Of a stretch of DNA of 32,223 bases, positions 9,491-18,087 are shown one piece after another. Below the pieces are notes generated by a model. That model did no database searches. It worked only from the letters and a program-made list of their open reading frames with translations, and was not told the DNA's origin. The position numbers were made by a program, and so were the translations under genes. The stretch lies in contig CACACI010000013.1 of assembly GCA_902530985.1 (NCBI GenBank), positions 1 through 32,223 on the forward strand. The letters are read 5' to 3'. How positions within the stretch are numbered: position 1 is the stretch's first letter; every line of letters starts with the position of its first letter. The DNA is from an uncultured Alphaproteobacteria bacterium. Its GTDB lineage: Bacteria > Pseudomonadota > Alphaproteobacteria > Methylaequorales > Methylaequoraceae.

Positions 9491-10867
9491 GTGAATTTTT
9501 TAATCAGCAGATCCTACCATATTACTAGAATATTCTCCTTAATATTTTTTTCTTTTGTTACATATATTTTTATTGATTATTCTCCATCAATTCTTGAAGG
9601 AAAACAGCCAGATAGTTCTGGATATATTATAGGAGACCCTCTAAGACCATCAATTTATCATTATATAATTAAAAGTTTAAGCTATCTTGGAATTGATTTA
9701 TTTTTTTTCCAGAAAACAATATTAAGTATAAGTATAGTATGTTTGTGTTATTTTCTTAGAAAACAAAAAATAAACATTTTTGTAATTATTATTTTTTATT
9801 TTTTTCTAACTCTAAATTTCTACTATACTTCTTTTGCTAAAACTGTGTTGTCTGAATCTATTTTATTTAGTCTGATTAATTTTACAGTTTTATGTTTAAT
9901 CAAAATAAATGAGAGAAAAAGTCAGATTATATTAGGTTTGTTGTTAGGTATGATATTTGCCCTAAAACCAATTGGGATTATTATAGCAATTATAATTCTT
10001 TTCTTTTCAATAATTCTTTTAGATAAGAAGATAAATTTTTTAACTATAATTTTTTGCTTTCTTTTACCAATAATTTTAGAAAGTCATCTTTTTTATAAAA
10101 ATCATGACAAGAGACATTCACTGTTACCCATCACCATAGCAGGCAAGTTATTTGTTCTATCTGGAAAAAATTCTTTTGATATAGAAAAATATCCGTCTGA
10201 ACTTAAGCCTATATTAAGAATATCTAAAAATGAGTATAGTGAAGTTCATAGTTATTTATCTACCATAAAAAACCCATTTCTTCGATCGGAATTACTATCT
10301 GACTATGAAGCAGTAGCACAGTTTCAAACATTTAAATTAAAAAAAATTATACAACTTAATTATGACAAAAGTGAATTCTATAAAAAATCCAATCTAATAG
10401 CATACAACCTTGTGAAGAACAATTTTCTAGATCTATTTACTTTATCCTTCTCCCATTATCTTGGAAATTGGTCAATTGGAAGTAAATTTATTTTTTTTGA
10501 AAGAGAATCATTAAATAAAGTTAAAGAAATACCTAAAATTGTTGAATTAAGGAAATCTTCAGGACCAATAACTTTACCTAGATTAGAGCTATTATTTTTA
10601 GCTCAATTATTCTTTATTTTTTTATTTCTAGTTTTAACTTTTTTTACTTTGTTTACTTTTTTTAATTTGATCAAGGAAAGATTATTTTTAAAAAATAAAA
10701 AAAATATTTTTGATATATTATATATATTCCTTGTTCAAACTTACTTAATAGTAGTAAGTATAGTTAATATTTCAACTCCAAGATATTTAATGGTTGTTTA
10801 TCCAATTCTACTTTTAATTGTTATACGCTCTGGATATTTATTTTTATCTTTAACTAAGAAATCTTAA
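9491..10867 (+). CDS. Multi-pass membrane protein, GT-C-like
   Basis: About 458 aa with many hydrophobic segments (roughly 8-11 by eye). Between the first two segments is a loop with SILEGKQPDSSGYIIGDP, and after the third comes TSFAKTVLSESILFSL, a layout seen in dolichyl-phosphate-mannose-type GT-C transferases, which carry catalytic acidic residues in the first periplasmic loop. A soluble periplasmic portion spans about residues 210-330. It would use a polyprenyl-phosphate sugar to modify glycans in the periplasm. The start is GTG at 9491. It opens a co-directional run of ten genes. The family assignment is tentative; an unassigned membrane protein is the alternative. Confidence 0.55.
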   Translation: MNFLISRSYHITRIFSLIFFSFVTYIFIDYSPSILEGKQPDSSGYIIGDPLRPSIYHYIIKSLSYLGIDLFFFQKTILSISIVCLCYFLRKQKINIFVIIIFYFFLTLNFYYTSFAKTVLSESILFSLINFTVLCLIKINERKSQIILGLLLGMIFALKPIGIIIAIIILFFSIILLDKKINFLTIIFCFLLPIILESHLFYKNHDKRHSLLPITIAGKLFVLSGKNSFDIEKYPSELKPILRISKNEYSEVHSYLSTIKNPFLRSELLSDYEAVAQFQTFKLKKIIQLNYDKSEFYKKSNLIAYNLVKNNFLDLFTLSFSHYLGNWSIGSKFIFFERESLNKVKEIPKIVELRKSSGPITLPRLELLFLAQLFFIFLFLVLTFFTLFTFFNLIKERLFLKNKKNIFDILYIFLVQTYLIVVSIVNISTPRYLMVVYPILLLIVIRSGYLFLSLTKKS

Positions 10868-10884
10868 AGTTATAATGCAAAGAA

Positions 10885-12783
10885 ATGTGTGGTATATTTG
10901 GGTTCTTTCTATTTGATAAAAGTAATGACTTAAATGAACATTCTTTAAAGTTAGCTACCGAATCACTCAAACATAGAGGGCCCGATGCCAATGGTTCCTG
11001 GTTTTCAGAGAAAGACGGGATATATCTTGGACATAGAAGACTTTCTATTCTTGATTTATCTAATAAAGGAAATCAACCTATGATTTCAAATTGTGGAAGG
11101 TTTGTAATTACATTCAATGGTGAAATTTATAATTATAGAGAGTTAGCTCTTTATTTAAAAACAAAGTACAGATTAGAATTCAAAAATGGAACAGATACAA
11201 CTGTTCTTCTAGAATTAATTAGTAAATTTGGATTAAAAAAGACTCTTTCACTAATAGAAGGCATGTTTGCATTTGCATTATGGGATAAAAAAATAAAAAA
11301 ATTATATATAGCTAGAGATCGATTTGGTGAAAAACCTCTTTTCTACTATAGAAATTCTAGCTTTTTAATGTTTAGTTCGGAATTAAAAGCAATTAAAGCT
11401 TTGTGTGGGCCAAAATTGAAAATTTCTTCAAACTCCTCATTTTATTATTCTTTATTAGGCTACATTCCTGCACCTTTATCAATATACGAGGATATTTTCA
11501 AAGTAATGCCATCAGAATTTATAGAGTTAGACATGTCTAAGGGTATAAAAAAAAAGAAATATTATTTCATAAATTCTGAAAATAAACATAAAAAAGTATC
11601 TTATTCCATTCTTAAAGAACAGATACAAGAGGGTATTGAAGATTCGATAAAAAAAATGATGATAGCTGATGTTGAAGTTGGTTGTTTTTTGTCCGGTGGA
11701 GTAGATTCAAGCTTGGTTGCAATGCTTATGCAAAAGAATTCAACAAAAAAAATTAGGACATTTACTGTAGCTTTTAACGAGAAAGAATATGATGAATCAG
11801 ATTATGCTAAAGAAATAGCTGATCTAGTTGGAACAAATCACAAAGAAATAAAAGTCAATATAAATGATATGATTGTTCATTTAGATAAATTAATTGATAT
11901 ATTTGATGAACCTTTTTCAGATTCTTCTTTTATACCTACCTACTTAATTAGTAAATTAGCGTCTAATGATGTTAAAGTAGTATTATCTGGTGATGGAGGC
12001 GATGAGGTTTTTCTTGGATATAATAGATACTTATTTTCAAGAAAAATTGATAATTTTAAGAAATATAGCCCAGAGTTTTTGAGAAGTTGTTTAAGTTATT
12101 TTTTAAACAAAGTTCCATCAAACTATTATGATAGAGCAAGTGAGCCTTTTCAAAAAATGCTTGGGATACATGGTTTTTCCCACAAAATTCAAAAACTTTC
12201 AAATGTTTTAAATTTTAAAAATAATTCAGACTATTATAGAAAACTTAATTCATTTGATAGTGACATTTTAAAATGTAAAAATAATAGAAAAGATAAATTT
12301 TTTCAAAATTATCAAAACTTCTCTTTGCTAGAATCTGTACAAATGAACGATATTGATTATTACTTACCAAATGATATTTTAGTTAAAGTAGATAGATCTA
12401 GTATGAGCAATTCACTAGAAGTCAGATCTCCTTTCTTAAACCACAAATTGGTAAATGAAGCTTTTAAATTACCATTAGAATCAAAATTAAAAAGGAATTC
12501 AACCAAGTATATTCTTAAGGATTTATTATCTGATTATATGCCAAGAAGTTTCTCATTTAGACCAAAGATGGGGTTTGCAATTCCAATAGAAAGATGGATA
12601 AAAAAAAAAAAATTCAGCAGTATGATAGATAATATTTTTTATGAATCTGATTGGGAAAAGTTTGGTTGGGAAAACAAGACTATTATAAATAAATGGGAAA
12701 ATTTCAAAAAATTTAAGTCGTACACTCCTCAATGTATATGGATGTATACTGTTGCTGGAATTTGGCTTAATAAAAATAAATAG
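10885..12783 (+). CDS. asnB: Asparagine synthase (glutamine-hydrolysing), AsnB type
   Basis: This is the most canonical of the three AsnB paralogues. It has MCGIFGF with Cys2, HRGPDANG, GHRRLSILDLS, FNGEIYNYREL, the intact interdomain motif ARDRFGEKPLFY, PP-loop CFLSGGVDSSLVA, SGDGGDEVFLGYNRY, and EVRSPFLNHKLV near the end. It either makes asparagine from aspartate, glutamine and ATP, or amidates a glycan precursor as AsnB relatives do in O-antigen loci. It sits 17 bp after the GT-C-like gene and 3 bp before acpS, so it lies within one operon. A 13-A tract at 12600-12612 encodes KKKK in the C-terminal part. Length 632 aa matches bacterial AsnB. Confidence 0.9.
   Translation: MCGIFGFFLFDKSNDLNEHSLKLATESLKHRGPDANGSWFSEKDGIYLGHRRLSILDLSNKGNQPMISNCGRFVITFNGEIYNYRELALYLKTKYRLEFKNGTDTTVLLELISKFGLKKTLSLIEGMFAFALWDKKIKKLYIARDRFGEKPLFYYRNSSFLMFSSELKAIKALCGPKLKISSNSSFYYSLLGYIPAPLSIYEDIFKVMPSEFIELDMSKGIKKKKYYFINSENKHKKVSYSILKEQIQEGIEDSIKKMMIADVEVGCFLSGGVDSSLVAMLMQKNSTKKIRTFTVAFNEKEYDESDYAKEIADLVGTNHKEIKVNINDMIVHLDKLIDIFDEPFSDSSFIPTYLISKLASNDVKVVLSGDGGDEVFLGYNRYLFSRKIDNFKKYSPEFLRSCLSYFLNKVPSNYYDRASEPFQKMLGIHGFSHKIQKLSNVLNFKNNSDYYRKLNSFDSDILKCKNNRKDKFFQNYQNFSLLESVQMNDIDYYLPNDILVKVDRSSMSNSLEVRSPFLNHKLVNEAFKLPLESKLKRNSTKYILKDLLSDYMPRSFSFRPKMGFAIPIERWIKKKKFSSMIDNIFYESDWEKFGWENKTIINKWENFKKFKSYTPQCIWMYTVAGIWLNKNK
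12600..12612. repeat. A13 homopolymer inside asnB
   Basis: Thirteen A residues span the last base of an ATA codon and four AAA codons. Slippage would remove the last ~60 residues of the AsnB protein, including its conserved C-terminal helices. Confidence 0.9.
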
Positions 12784-12786
12784 ATT

Positions 12787-13164
12787 ATGAAAATTCTTCA
12801 AGGAGTAGATTTAGTAAAGGTAAAAAGAATTGAAGAAATTTATTCTAAATATTCTAAAAAATTTTTAACAAAAATATTTTCTAATAAGGAAGTACTTCAA
12901 ATTAATTGTAACAAAAAAAATAAACTAAATAAAATAGCTGGAAAATTTGCAGCTAAAGAGGCAGTAGCCAAAGCAATAGGGACTGGTTTTTCTGAAGGGA
13001 TAACATTCAAAAGTATAGAAATATTAAACCAAAGAAATGGTAGACCAACTATAAAATTAAAGGGTAAGGCAAAAAGAAAATTACAAAACCTTGTTTCTTC
13101 AAGTATTTCTATAACAGATGAAGATGGTTATGTAATTTCTGTTGCGACTTTTTTAGTAGATTAA
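12787..13164 (+). CDS. acpS: Holo-[acyl-carrier-protein] synthase
   Basis: This 125-aa protein transfers 4'-phosphopantetheine from CoA to a serine of acyl carrier protein. It shows the family pattern: GVDLVKVKRIEEI with metal-binding Asp8, GKFAAKEAVAKAIGTG with Glu58, NQRNGRPTIKL, and the C-terminal SISITDEDGYVISVATF, where the usual SHD histidine is replaced by Thr-Asp. It lies 3 bp after asnB and 3 bp before a glycosyltransferase. In most alphaproteobacteria acpS sits near pdxJ-lepB-rnc-era, so its place inside a glycan operon is unusual. It may be the sole housekeeping copy relocated, or a dedicated copy serving a pathway-specific carrier protein; no carrier protein is visible in the window. 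Confidence 0.9.
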   Translation: MKILQGVDLVKVKRIEEIYSKYSKKFLTKIFSNKEVLQINCNKKNKLNKIAGKFAAKEAVAKAIGTGFSEGITFKSIEILNQRNGRPTIKLKGKAKRKLQNLVSSSISITDEDGYVISVATFLVD

Positions 13165-13167
13165 GTA

Positions 13168-14256
13168 ATGAAAAAAATATTTATTATTATTGGAGGATTA
13201 GGACTTGGTGGCACAGAAAAACAATTACTACTTAAACTTAAATATTTAAAAAAAAAATATGAATTTACTCTTATTTTCTTTTACACAAAAGGAGAGCTTT
13301 ATGGAGATTTTAAAAAATTAGGAATAAATGTAATTGATCTTACAAGTGATTTAAAATTTCGGCCATTTAAATATTTACAGGTCTTTTTTAAATTATATAA
13401 GTTGTTAAAGCATAAAAGACCTGAAATTGTGAATTTATATTTACCGCATTCTTATATAATTGCTGGGCTATTTTCGTATGTATTTTCAAATATTATTTTT
13501 TTGATGTCTAGAAGGTCTCTTAATAACTATCAAAAAAAGATACCTTTAGTAAATTTTTATGAAACAAAAATCTTACATAAGAAAATGAATTATATTTTGG
13601 TTAATTCGAAAGCGATCAAGAAGGAACTTACAAAATTCGAAGGGGTAGATAAAAAAAAAATTAAACTAATATATAATTCTATTGAAATTGAAAAAATAAA
13701 AAAAAAGACTGATAAAAAAGTAAGGATTATATGTTTAGCAAATTTAATTCCATATAAAAATCATAAAATGATAGTTGAAGCATGTAGTAAAATTATAAAA
13801 ACTAGAGATTTTCAAATTGACTTAATTGGTGATGGGAATCTAACTTATAAAAATGAGTTAAAATCACTTTCAAAGAAATTAAATTTGGAAAAACAAATTA
13901 TTTTTTGGGGAAGATTAAAGAATTATAAAAAAATTCTTCAATATGCTGACATTGGTATTTTAACATCTAATGAAGAAGGTTTCTCGAATGCTATACTTGA
14001 ATATATGATCAATAAACTTCCAGTAATTGCAACAAATGTTGGAGGCAACCCTGAGGTTCTAGAGCATAAAGTAAATGGATTTCTTATTGAAAAAGGAGAT
14101 AGTGAGTGTATGGCTAAATATTTAGAAAAATTAATTATTAATAAAAAATTAAGACTTCAACTTGGAGAAAAAGGTTACAAAAAAGTACTGAATGAATTTG
14201 AAGTTTCAAAGAACATTGTAAACTATGAAAAATTCTATAACCAGATTCTGCAGTAA
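13168..14256 (+). CDS. Glycosyltransferase family 4 (GT-B)
   Basis: The N-terminus IFIIIGGLGLGGTEKQLLLKL is the GGTE/GGAE acceptor-domain loop of GT4 enzymes. The donor domain contains LANLIPYKNHKMIVEAC and SNEEGFSNAILEYMINKLPVIATNVGGNPEVL, the EX7E motif region and loop. It is a retaining, cytoplasmic transferase, very lysine-rich like its neighbours. It begins 3 bp after acpS and ends about 75 bp before the likely egtB start, so it closes the glycan part of the operon. Length of 362 aa is typical. Confidence 0.88.
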   Translation: MKKIFIIIGGLGLGGTEKQLLLKLKYLKKKYEFTLIFFYTKGELYGDFKKLGINVIDLTSDLKFRPFKYLQVFFKLYKLLKHKRPEIVNLYLPHSYIIAGLFSYVFSNIIFLMSRRSLNNYQKKIPLVNFYETKILHKKMNYILVNSKAIKKELTKFEGVDKKKIKLIYNSIEIEKIKKKTDKKVRIICLANLIPYKNHKMIVEACSKIIKTRDFQIDLIGDGNLTYKNELKSLSKKLNLEKQIIFWGRLKNYKKILQYADIGILTSNEEGFSNAILEYMINKLPVIATNVGGNPEVLEHKVNGFLIEKGDSECMAKYLEKLIINKKLRLQLGEKGYKKVLNEFEVSKNIVNYEKFYNQILQ

Positions 14257-14330
14257 ACACTTTTTAAAAAAATGTCTGGTTTGTTTTGTTAAAGTTGACT
14301 TGTAAACAAAATATTCAATATAATATAAGT

Positions 14331-15581
14331 ATGGATGGTGCCCAAAAAATAATTTGTGATAAAGGAATGATCAATAAATTTCTCGTTACGAGAGATAATA
14401 CCGTTAGCCTAACAAATAATCTTTATCCAGAAGATATGGTTATTCAAACAGAAGATTACGTTAGTCCAACAAAATGGCATTTAGGTCATACAACATGGTT
14501 TTTTGAAAACTTTTTATTAGTTCCTTTTCTAAAGAATTACAAAATATTTTCTGATGATTTTAACTATATTTTTAATTCATACTACAACAGTGTTGGTACT
14601 TTTAATGCAAGAAATAAAAGAGGTTTTCTAAATAGACCTTTTCTTGATGAAGTAATGGAATATAGAAAATATGTTGATGAAAATTTACTTGAACTATTTA
14701 GAAAAAATCAGAGGGCATCTAGAAAATCTTTACTTGAAATAGGTATTAATCATGAGCAACAGCATCAAGAATTAATATTGATGGATATAAAAAATATTTT
14801 TTTTTCCAACCCATTAAAACCTAGATATAATAAAAAATCTTCAATTAAAAACGAAACCAATTTCACCAAAAACAGTTTTATTTTAAATAATAAAAAAGAA
14901 ATTGAATATGGGTGGTCAAAAAATACATTTTGCTATGACAATGAATTACCCTCAAATACCTCTCATTTAGAACCATTCGCATTAACGAATTATGTAACTA
15001 ATTTGGAATGGAAAGAATTTATAAGAGATGGAGGCTATAATTCCCATCAATTCTGGTTATCTGATGGATGGGACTATATTAATAGAAATAATATAAGTAA
15101 ACCAGAATATTGGCTTGATAAGAATTATTATTTTACACTAAATGGAGTTCAAAAAATTCAAGACTCACTTCCAGTATGTCATATAAGTTTTTATGAGGCT
15201 TGTGCTTATGCAAAGTATAAAAAATTAAGATTACCTACAGAAATAGAAATTGAATACTTTCTAAGTAAGTCAAAAATAAAAGGTAATTTTTTAGATAAAA
15301 AAGAATACCAAGAAATTGATTATTGCAACTCATCTAATTTTAAATCATTATATGGAAATCTTTGGATGTGGACTTCTAGTAATTATGTTCCGTACAAAAA
15401 TTATAAATCTTACGAAAATAACCTAATGGAATATAATAGTAAATTTATGTGTAACCAATTTGTTTTAAAAGGTGGGTCATTTGGGACACCCCAAAACCAT
15501 ATAAGATCTTCATATAGAAATTTCTATTACCCATATAATAGATGGCAGTTTTGTGGCTTAAGACTCGTAAGCGAATTATGA
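14331..15581 (+). CDS. egtB: Hercynine oxygenase EgtB (ergothioneine biosynthesis)
   Basis: A non-haem iron enzyme that joins hercynine to a sulfur donor (cysteine or gamma-glutamylcysteine) using O2. Its DinB-like N-terminal domain has WHLGHTTWFFE and HEQQHQEL, which supply the three-His iron site. NSYYNSVGTFNARNKRGFLNRPF matches the conserved EgtB substrate-region segment. The C-terminal formylglycine-enzyme-like domain ends GGSFGTPQNHIRSSYRNFYYPYNRWQFCGLRL. The track start (TTG 14286) adds an unlikely N-terminus; ATG 14331 or 14367 is better, the latter having AAAGGA just upstream. It overlaps egtD by ATGA. No egtA or egtC is seen, so direct use of cysteine is plausible but unproven. Confidence 0.93.
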   Translation: MDGAQKIICDKGMINKFLVTRDNTVSLTNNLYPEDMVIQTEDYVSPTKWHLGHTTWFFENFLLVPFLKNYKIFSDDFNYIFNSYYNSVGTFNARNKRGFLNRPFLDEVMEYRKYVDENLLELFRKNQRASRKSLLEIGINHEQQHQELILMDIKNIFFSNPLKPRYNKKSSIKNETNFTKNSFILNNKKEIEYGWSKNTFCYDNELPSNTSHLEPFALTNYVTNLEWKEFIRDGGYNSHQFWLSDGWDYINRNNISKPEYWLDKNYYFTLNGVQKIQDSLPVCHISFYEACAYAKYKKLRLPTEIEIEYFLSKSKIKGNFLDKKEYQEIDYCNSSNFKSLYGNLWMWTSSNYVPYKNYKSYENNLMEYNSKFMCNQFVLKGGSFGTPQNHIRSSYRNFYYPYNRWQFCGLRLVSEL

Positions 15582-16555
15582 TAGATCACTCAAATCTCTC
15601 ATTTTATGACTTTAAGAAAGAAAAACCTAAAAATTATTCTGATATAATTGAAGGTTTAATGAATGAAAAACAAAAAAAAATTAATTCAAAATATTTTTAT
15701 GATGAGTATGGATCTAGTTTATTTGATGCAATAACTTTGACAAAAGATTATTATCCCACAAAAAAAGAGATGGAAATATTAGATAGTCATAATGAAGAAT
15801 TTTCTCATAATCTTCCTCCTTTTGCATCGGTTATTGAGTTTGGAAGTGGTTCAAATAAAAAAGTAAAGAAACTTTTAAAAGTATTGAATCAACCATTTGA
15901 ATATATCCCGATGGATATCAGTAAGGAGTTTTTATATAAGAATGCAAAGGATTCTGCCCAGCATTTCCCTGAATTAAAAATTAAAGCTGTTTGTGCTGAT
16001 TTTAATCAAATTGATTTATTGAATACGGTTGTTGATAAAGGAAACACAAAAATTGGTTTTTTCCCTGGATCCACTATTGGTAATTATTGTCCTCCAGATG
16101 CAAGAGAACTTTTAAAAAAATTTGCGAACATTTTAGGTGAAGATAATTTTTTAATTATTGGTGTTGACCTAAAAAAGAATATTAAAATCTTAGAAAGAGC
16201 GTATAATGATTCAGACGGTTTTACAGAAAAATTCAATAAAAATATACTAAATGGTGTTAATAACTTATGCGGGACCTATTTCAACACCAAAGACTTCAAT
16301 CATAAAGCATTCTTTAATACAGATAAAAGTAGGATTGAAATGCATTTAGTAAGTAAAAAGAAGCAAGTTGTTGATGTTCTTGGCAAGAAAATTATTTTTA
16401 AACAAGGTGAATCAATTCATACCGAAAATTCTTATAAATACTCTCTAGAAAGTTTTAGCGATTTAGTTGAAGCAGCAAAATTCAAAATAGTCAAAACACT
16501 TACTGATAAAAAATTATTTTTTGGAGTTTTTTTTTTGAAAGTTAAGGGTTCTTGA
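15578..16555 (+). CDS. egtD: L-histidine N(alpha)-methyltransferase EgtD
   Basis: SAM-dependent trimethylation of histidine to hercynine, the first step of ergothioneine synthesis. The family signature KYFYDEYGSSLFDAITLTKDYYPTKKE is near the N-terminus, followed by SVIEFGSGSNKKVKKLL (SAM binding), YIPMDISKEFL and FFPGSTIGNYCPPDA, where the GN(Y/L) Asn is expected to contact the substrate imidazole. The start at 15578 gives a classic 4-bp ATGA overlap with egtB; the track's ATG at 15542 would add 12 residues read from egtB's conserved end and is less likely. About 325 aa, normal for EgtD. The C-terminal segment contains HTENSYKYSLESF, a conserved family stretch. Confidence 0.94.
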   Translation: MIDHSNLSFYDFKKEKPKNYSDIIEGLMNEKQKKINSKYFYDEYGSSLFDAITLTKDYYPTKKEMEILDSHNEEFSHNLPPFASVIEFGSGSNKKVKKLLKVLNQPFEYIPMDISKEFLYKNAKDSAQHFPELKIKAVCADFNQIDLLNTVVDKGNTKIGFFPGSTIGNYCPPDARELLKKFANILGEDNFLIIGVDLKKNIKILERAYNDSDGFTEKFNKNILNGVNNLCGTYFNTKDFNHKAFFNTDKSRIEMHLVSKKKQVVDVLGKKIIFKQGESIHTENSYKYSLESFSDLVEAAKFKIVKTLTDKKLFFGVFFLKVKGS

Positions 16556-17676
16556 AATATATAAACTTCAATAATGCTGGGTCAAGTAGACCTTATGAAG
16601 GTGTAAATAAAGCAATTAAGCAATTTTTAGAAACTGAAGAAAAATTTGGAGGCTATTATGCTGCTGACAAATTTAAAAAAAAAATAGACTCCTTTTACTG
16701 CAATCTTTCTAAATTAATTAATTGTGAAAAAAATGAAATTTCTTTTCTTTCTAGTACAACGTTAGCCTGGAACCTTTTTTTTAATTCAATAAAATTAACT
16801 GATAAGCAAAATGTTATAATTTTTGAGAACGAATATGGAAGTAATTTAATTTATTATATACAAAAAGGAATAAATATCAGGATTGTGAAAATCAAAGAAG
16901 ATGGAAAAGTATGTTTTGAGGATTTAAAAAAAAAAATTGATAAAAACACTAAAATTGTATGTTTATGTCATATCGCATCACAGTGTGGGGATATAATTGA
17001 GGCTGAGAAAATTGGAAAAATATTATATAAGATTAATCCAAAAATTTTGTATGTTGTCGATGCTTGTCAATCAATAGGACATATTAATGTTGACGTTTCA
17101 AAAATTAATTGTGATGTTTTAGTTGGGTCTGGTAGAAAATATTTAAGAGGCCCAAGAGGTACTGGATTTATTTTTTTAAACAATAAAATCAGATCTAAAA
17201 TAAAACCTTTAATACTAGACCTTAACAATTCTAAGTTATATGAGAAGAGAGTAAAGGTTAAGAATGCTAGAATTTTTGAAAACTTTGAATATTCACCAGC
17301 CTTGAAAATTGGTTTGAGTAAAGCTATTGAAAAATTAAATAATATCGGAATAGAAAGGCTTGAACTAGATATAAAAAAAAAAAGTCTTTTTTTTAGAAAA
17401 AAAATTGAAAACTTCAAAAAAATTTGTTTGTTTGAAAATAAGAATTGTATCTCTGGAATAAATACATTTAGGGTGAAGGGAATGGAATCTAATAAACTGT
17501 ATGATTATCTTTTATCAAAAAAAATTCTATGCTCAGTGCCTTATTATGATACTAGTCGCATTTATTTTAAGAAAAAAAAAATAACTAATCTATTAAGAAT
17601 TTCAATTCATCACTACAATACAAAAGATGAAATTAATTACTTGGTAAAATGTTTGATTGACTTAATAAAAAAATAA
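16552..17676 (+). CDS. egtE: PLP-dependent class V enzyme, likely EgtE C-S lyase
   Basis: A fold-type I PLP enzyme of the NifS/class V group. VVDACQSIGHINVDV holds the PLP-ring Asp170, and VGSGRKYLRGPRGTGF holds the Schiff-base Lys196. Directly after egtB-egtD, with a TTG start inside the TTGA overlapping the egtD stop, the best inference is the lyase that cleaves hercynylcysteine sulfoxide to ergothioneine (EgtE role). The family also contains cysteine desulfurases and isopenicillin epimerases, so sequence alone does not fix the substrate. Length of 374 aa fits. A 9-10 A run lies near 17372. Confidence 0.82.
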   Translation: MKYINFNNAGSSRPYEGVNKAIKQFLETEEKFGGYYAADKFKKKIDSFYCNLSKLINCEKNEISFLSSTTLAWNLFFNSIKLTDKQNVIIFENEYGSNLIYYIQKGINIRIVKIKEDGKVCFEDLKKKIDKNTKIVCLCHIASQCGDIIEAEKIGKILYKINPKILYVVDACQSIGHINVDVSKINCDVLVGSGRKYLRGPRGTGFIFLNNKIRSKIKPLILDLNNSKLYEKRVKVKNARIFENFEYSPALKIGLSKAIEKLNNIGIERLELDIKKKSLFFRKKIENFKKICLFENKNCISGINTFRVKGMESNKLYDYLLSKKILCSVPYYDTSRIYFKKKKITNLLRISIHHYNTKDEINYLVKCLIDLIKK

Positions 17677-17690
17677 GCAATTATATAGCT

Positions 17691-18074
17691 ATGAATGTAG
17701 AAAAATATATAAGAGTTGTTCAAATCTTTTCTGTATTGATAATCCTTGTTGGAGCAATTGTAGGTTTTCTTAATGAAGTTTATCTTATGATAAGTAAAAT
17801 GAAAGTAGAGTTAGCTGATTTGCTTTTACTATTTATATATGTTGAAGTGATGGGTATGATAAGAGTTTATTTAGCTAATGCAGAAATTAGAATAACATAT
17901 CCTCTAGTTATAGCTATTACAGCAATATCTAGGCTTATAATTTTACAAAAGAAAGATTTAGATCCATCAATTTTAATGTACGAATCATTTGCAATTCTTA
18001 TAATAGCGCTCGCAATCATTGTCTTAAGGTTAAGGTATTTAAATTTTTTAAAACCAAAAAGAAATTTTAAGTAA
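17691..18074 (+). CDS. psiE: PsiE family membrane protein
   Basis: A 127-aa protein with about four hydrophobic segments. The central ADLLLLFIYVEVMGMIRVYLANAEIRITYPLVIAITAISRLIIL matches the PsiE (phosphate-starvation-inducible) family, whose molecular function is unknown. It begins 14 bp after egtE and 13 bp before the PAP2 gene, so it is probably co-transcribed. Its C-terminus is basic (KPKRNFK), expected in the cytoplasm. No phosphate-regulator box is evident upstream. Confidence 0.8.
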   Translation: MNVEKYIRVVQIFSVLIILVGAIVGFLNEVYLMISKMKVELADLLLLFIYVEVMGMIRVYLANAEIRITYPLVIAITAISRLIILQKKDLDPSILMYESFAILIIALAIIVLRLRYLNFLKPKRNFK

Positions 18075-18087
18075 AAATAAAATCTAA

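Noticed and set aside
12553-12801. Minus-strand 82-aa ORF at the asnB/acpS junction
   Set aside because: It runs antisense through the conserved end of asnB and has no features of its own.
14257-14285. ACACTTTTT/AAAAATGT stem after the GT4 gene as a terminator
   Set aside because: The stem is almost pure A/T with an imperfect match and would be unstable.
17067-17417. Minus-strand 116-aa ORF opposite egtE
   Set aside because: Its Phe/Leu/Ser-rich sequence is the reverse of Lys/Asn-rich coding DNA, and egtE covers it fully.
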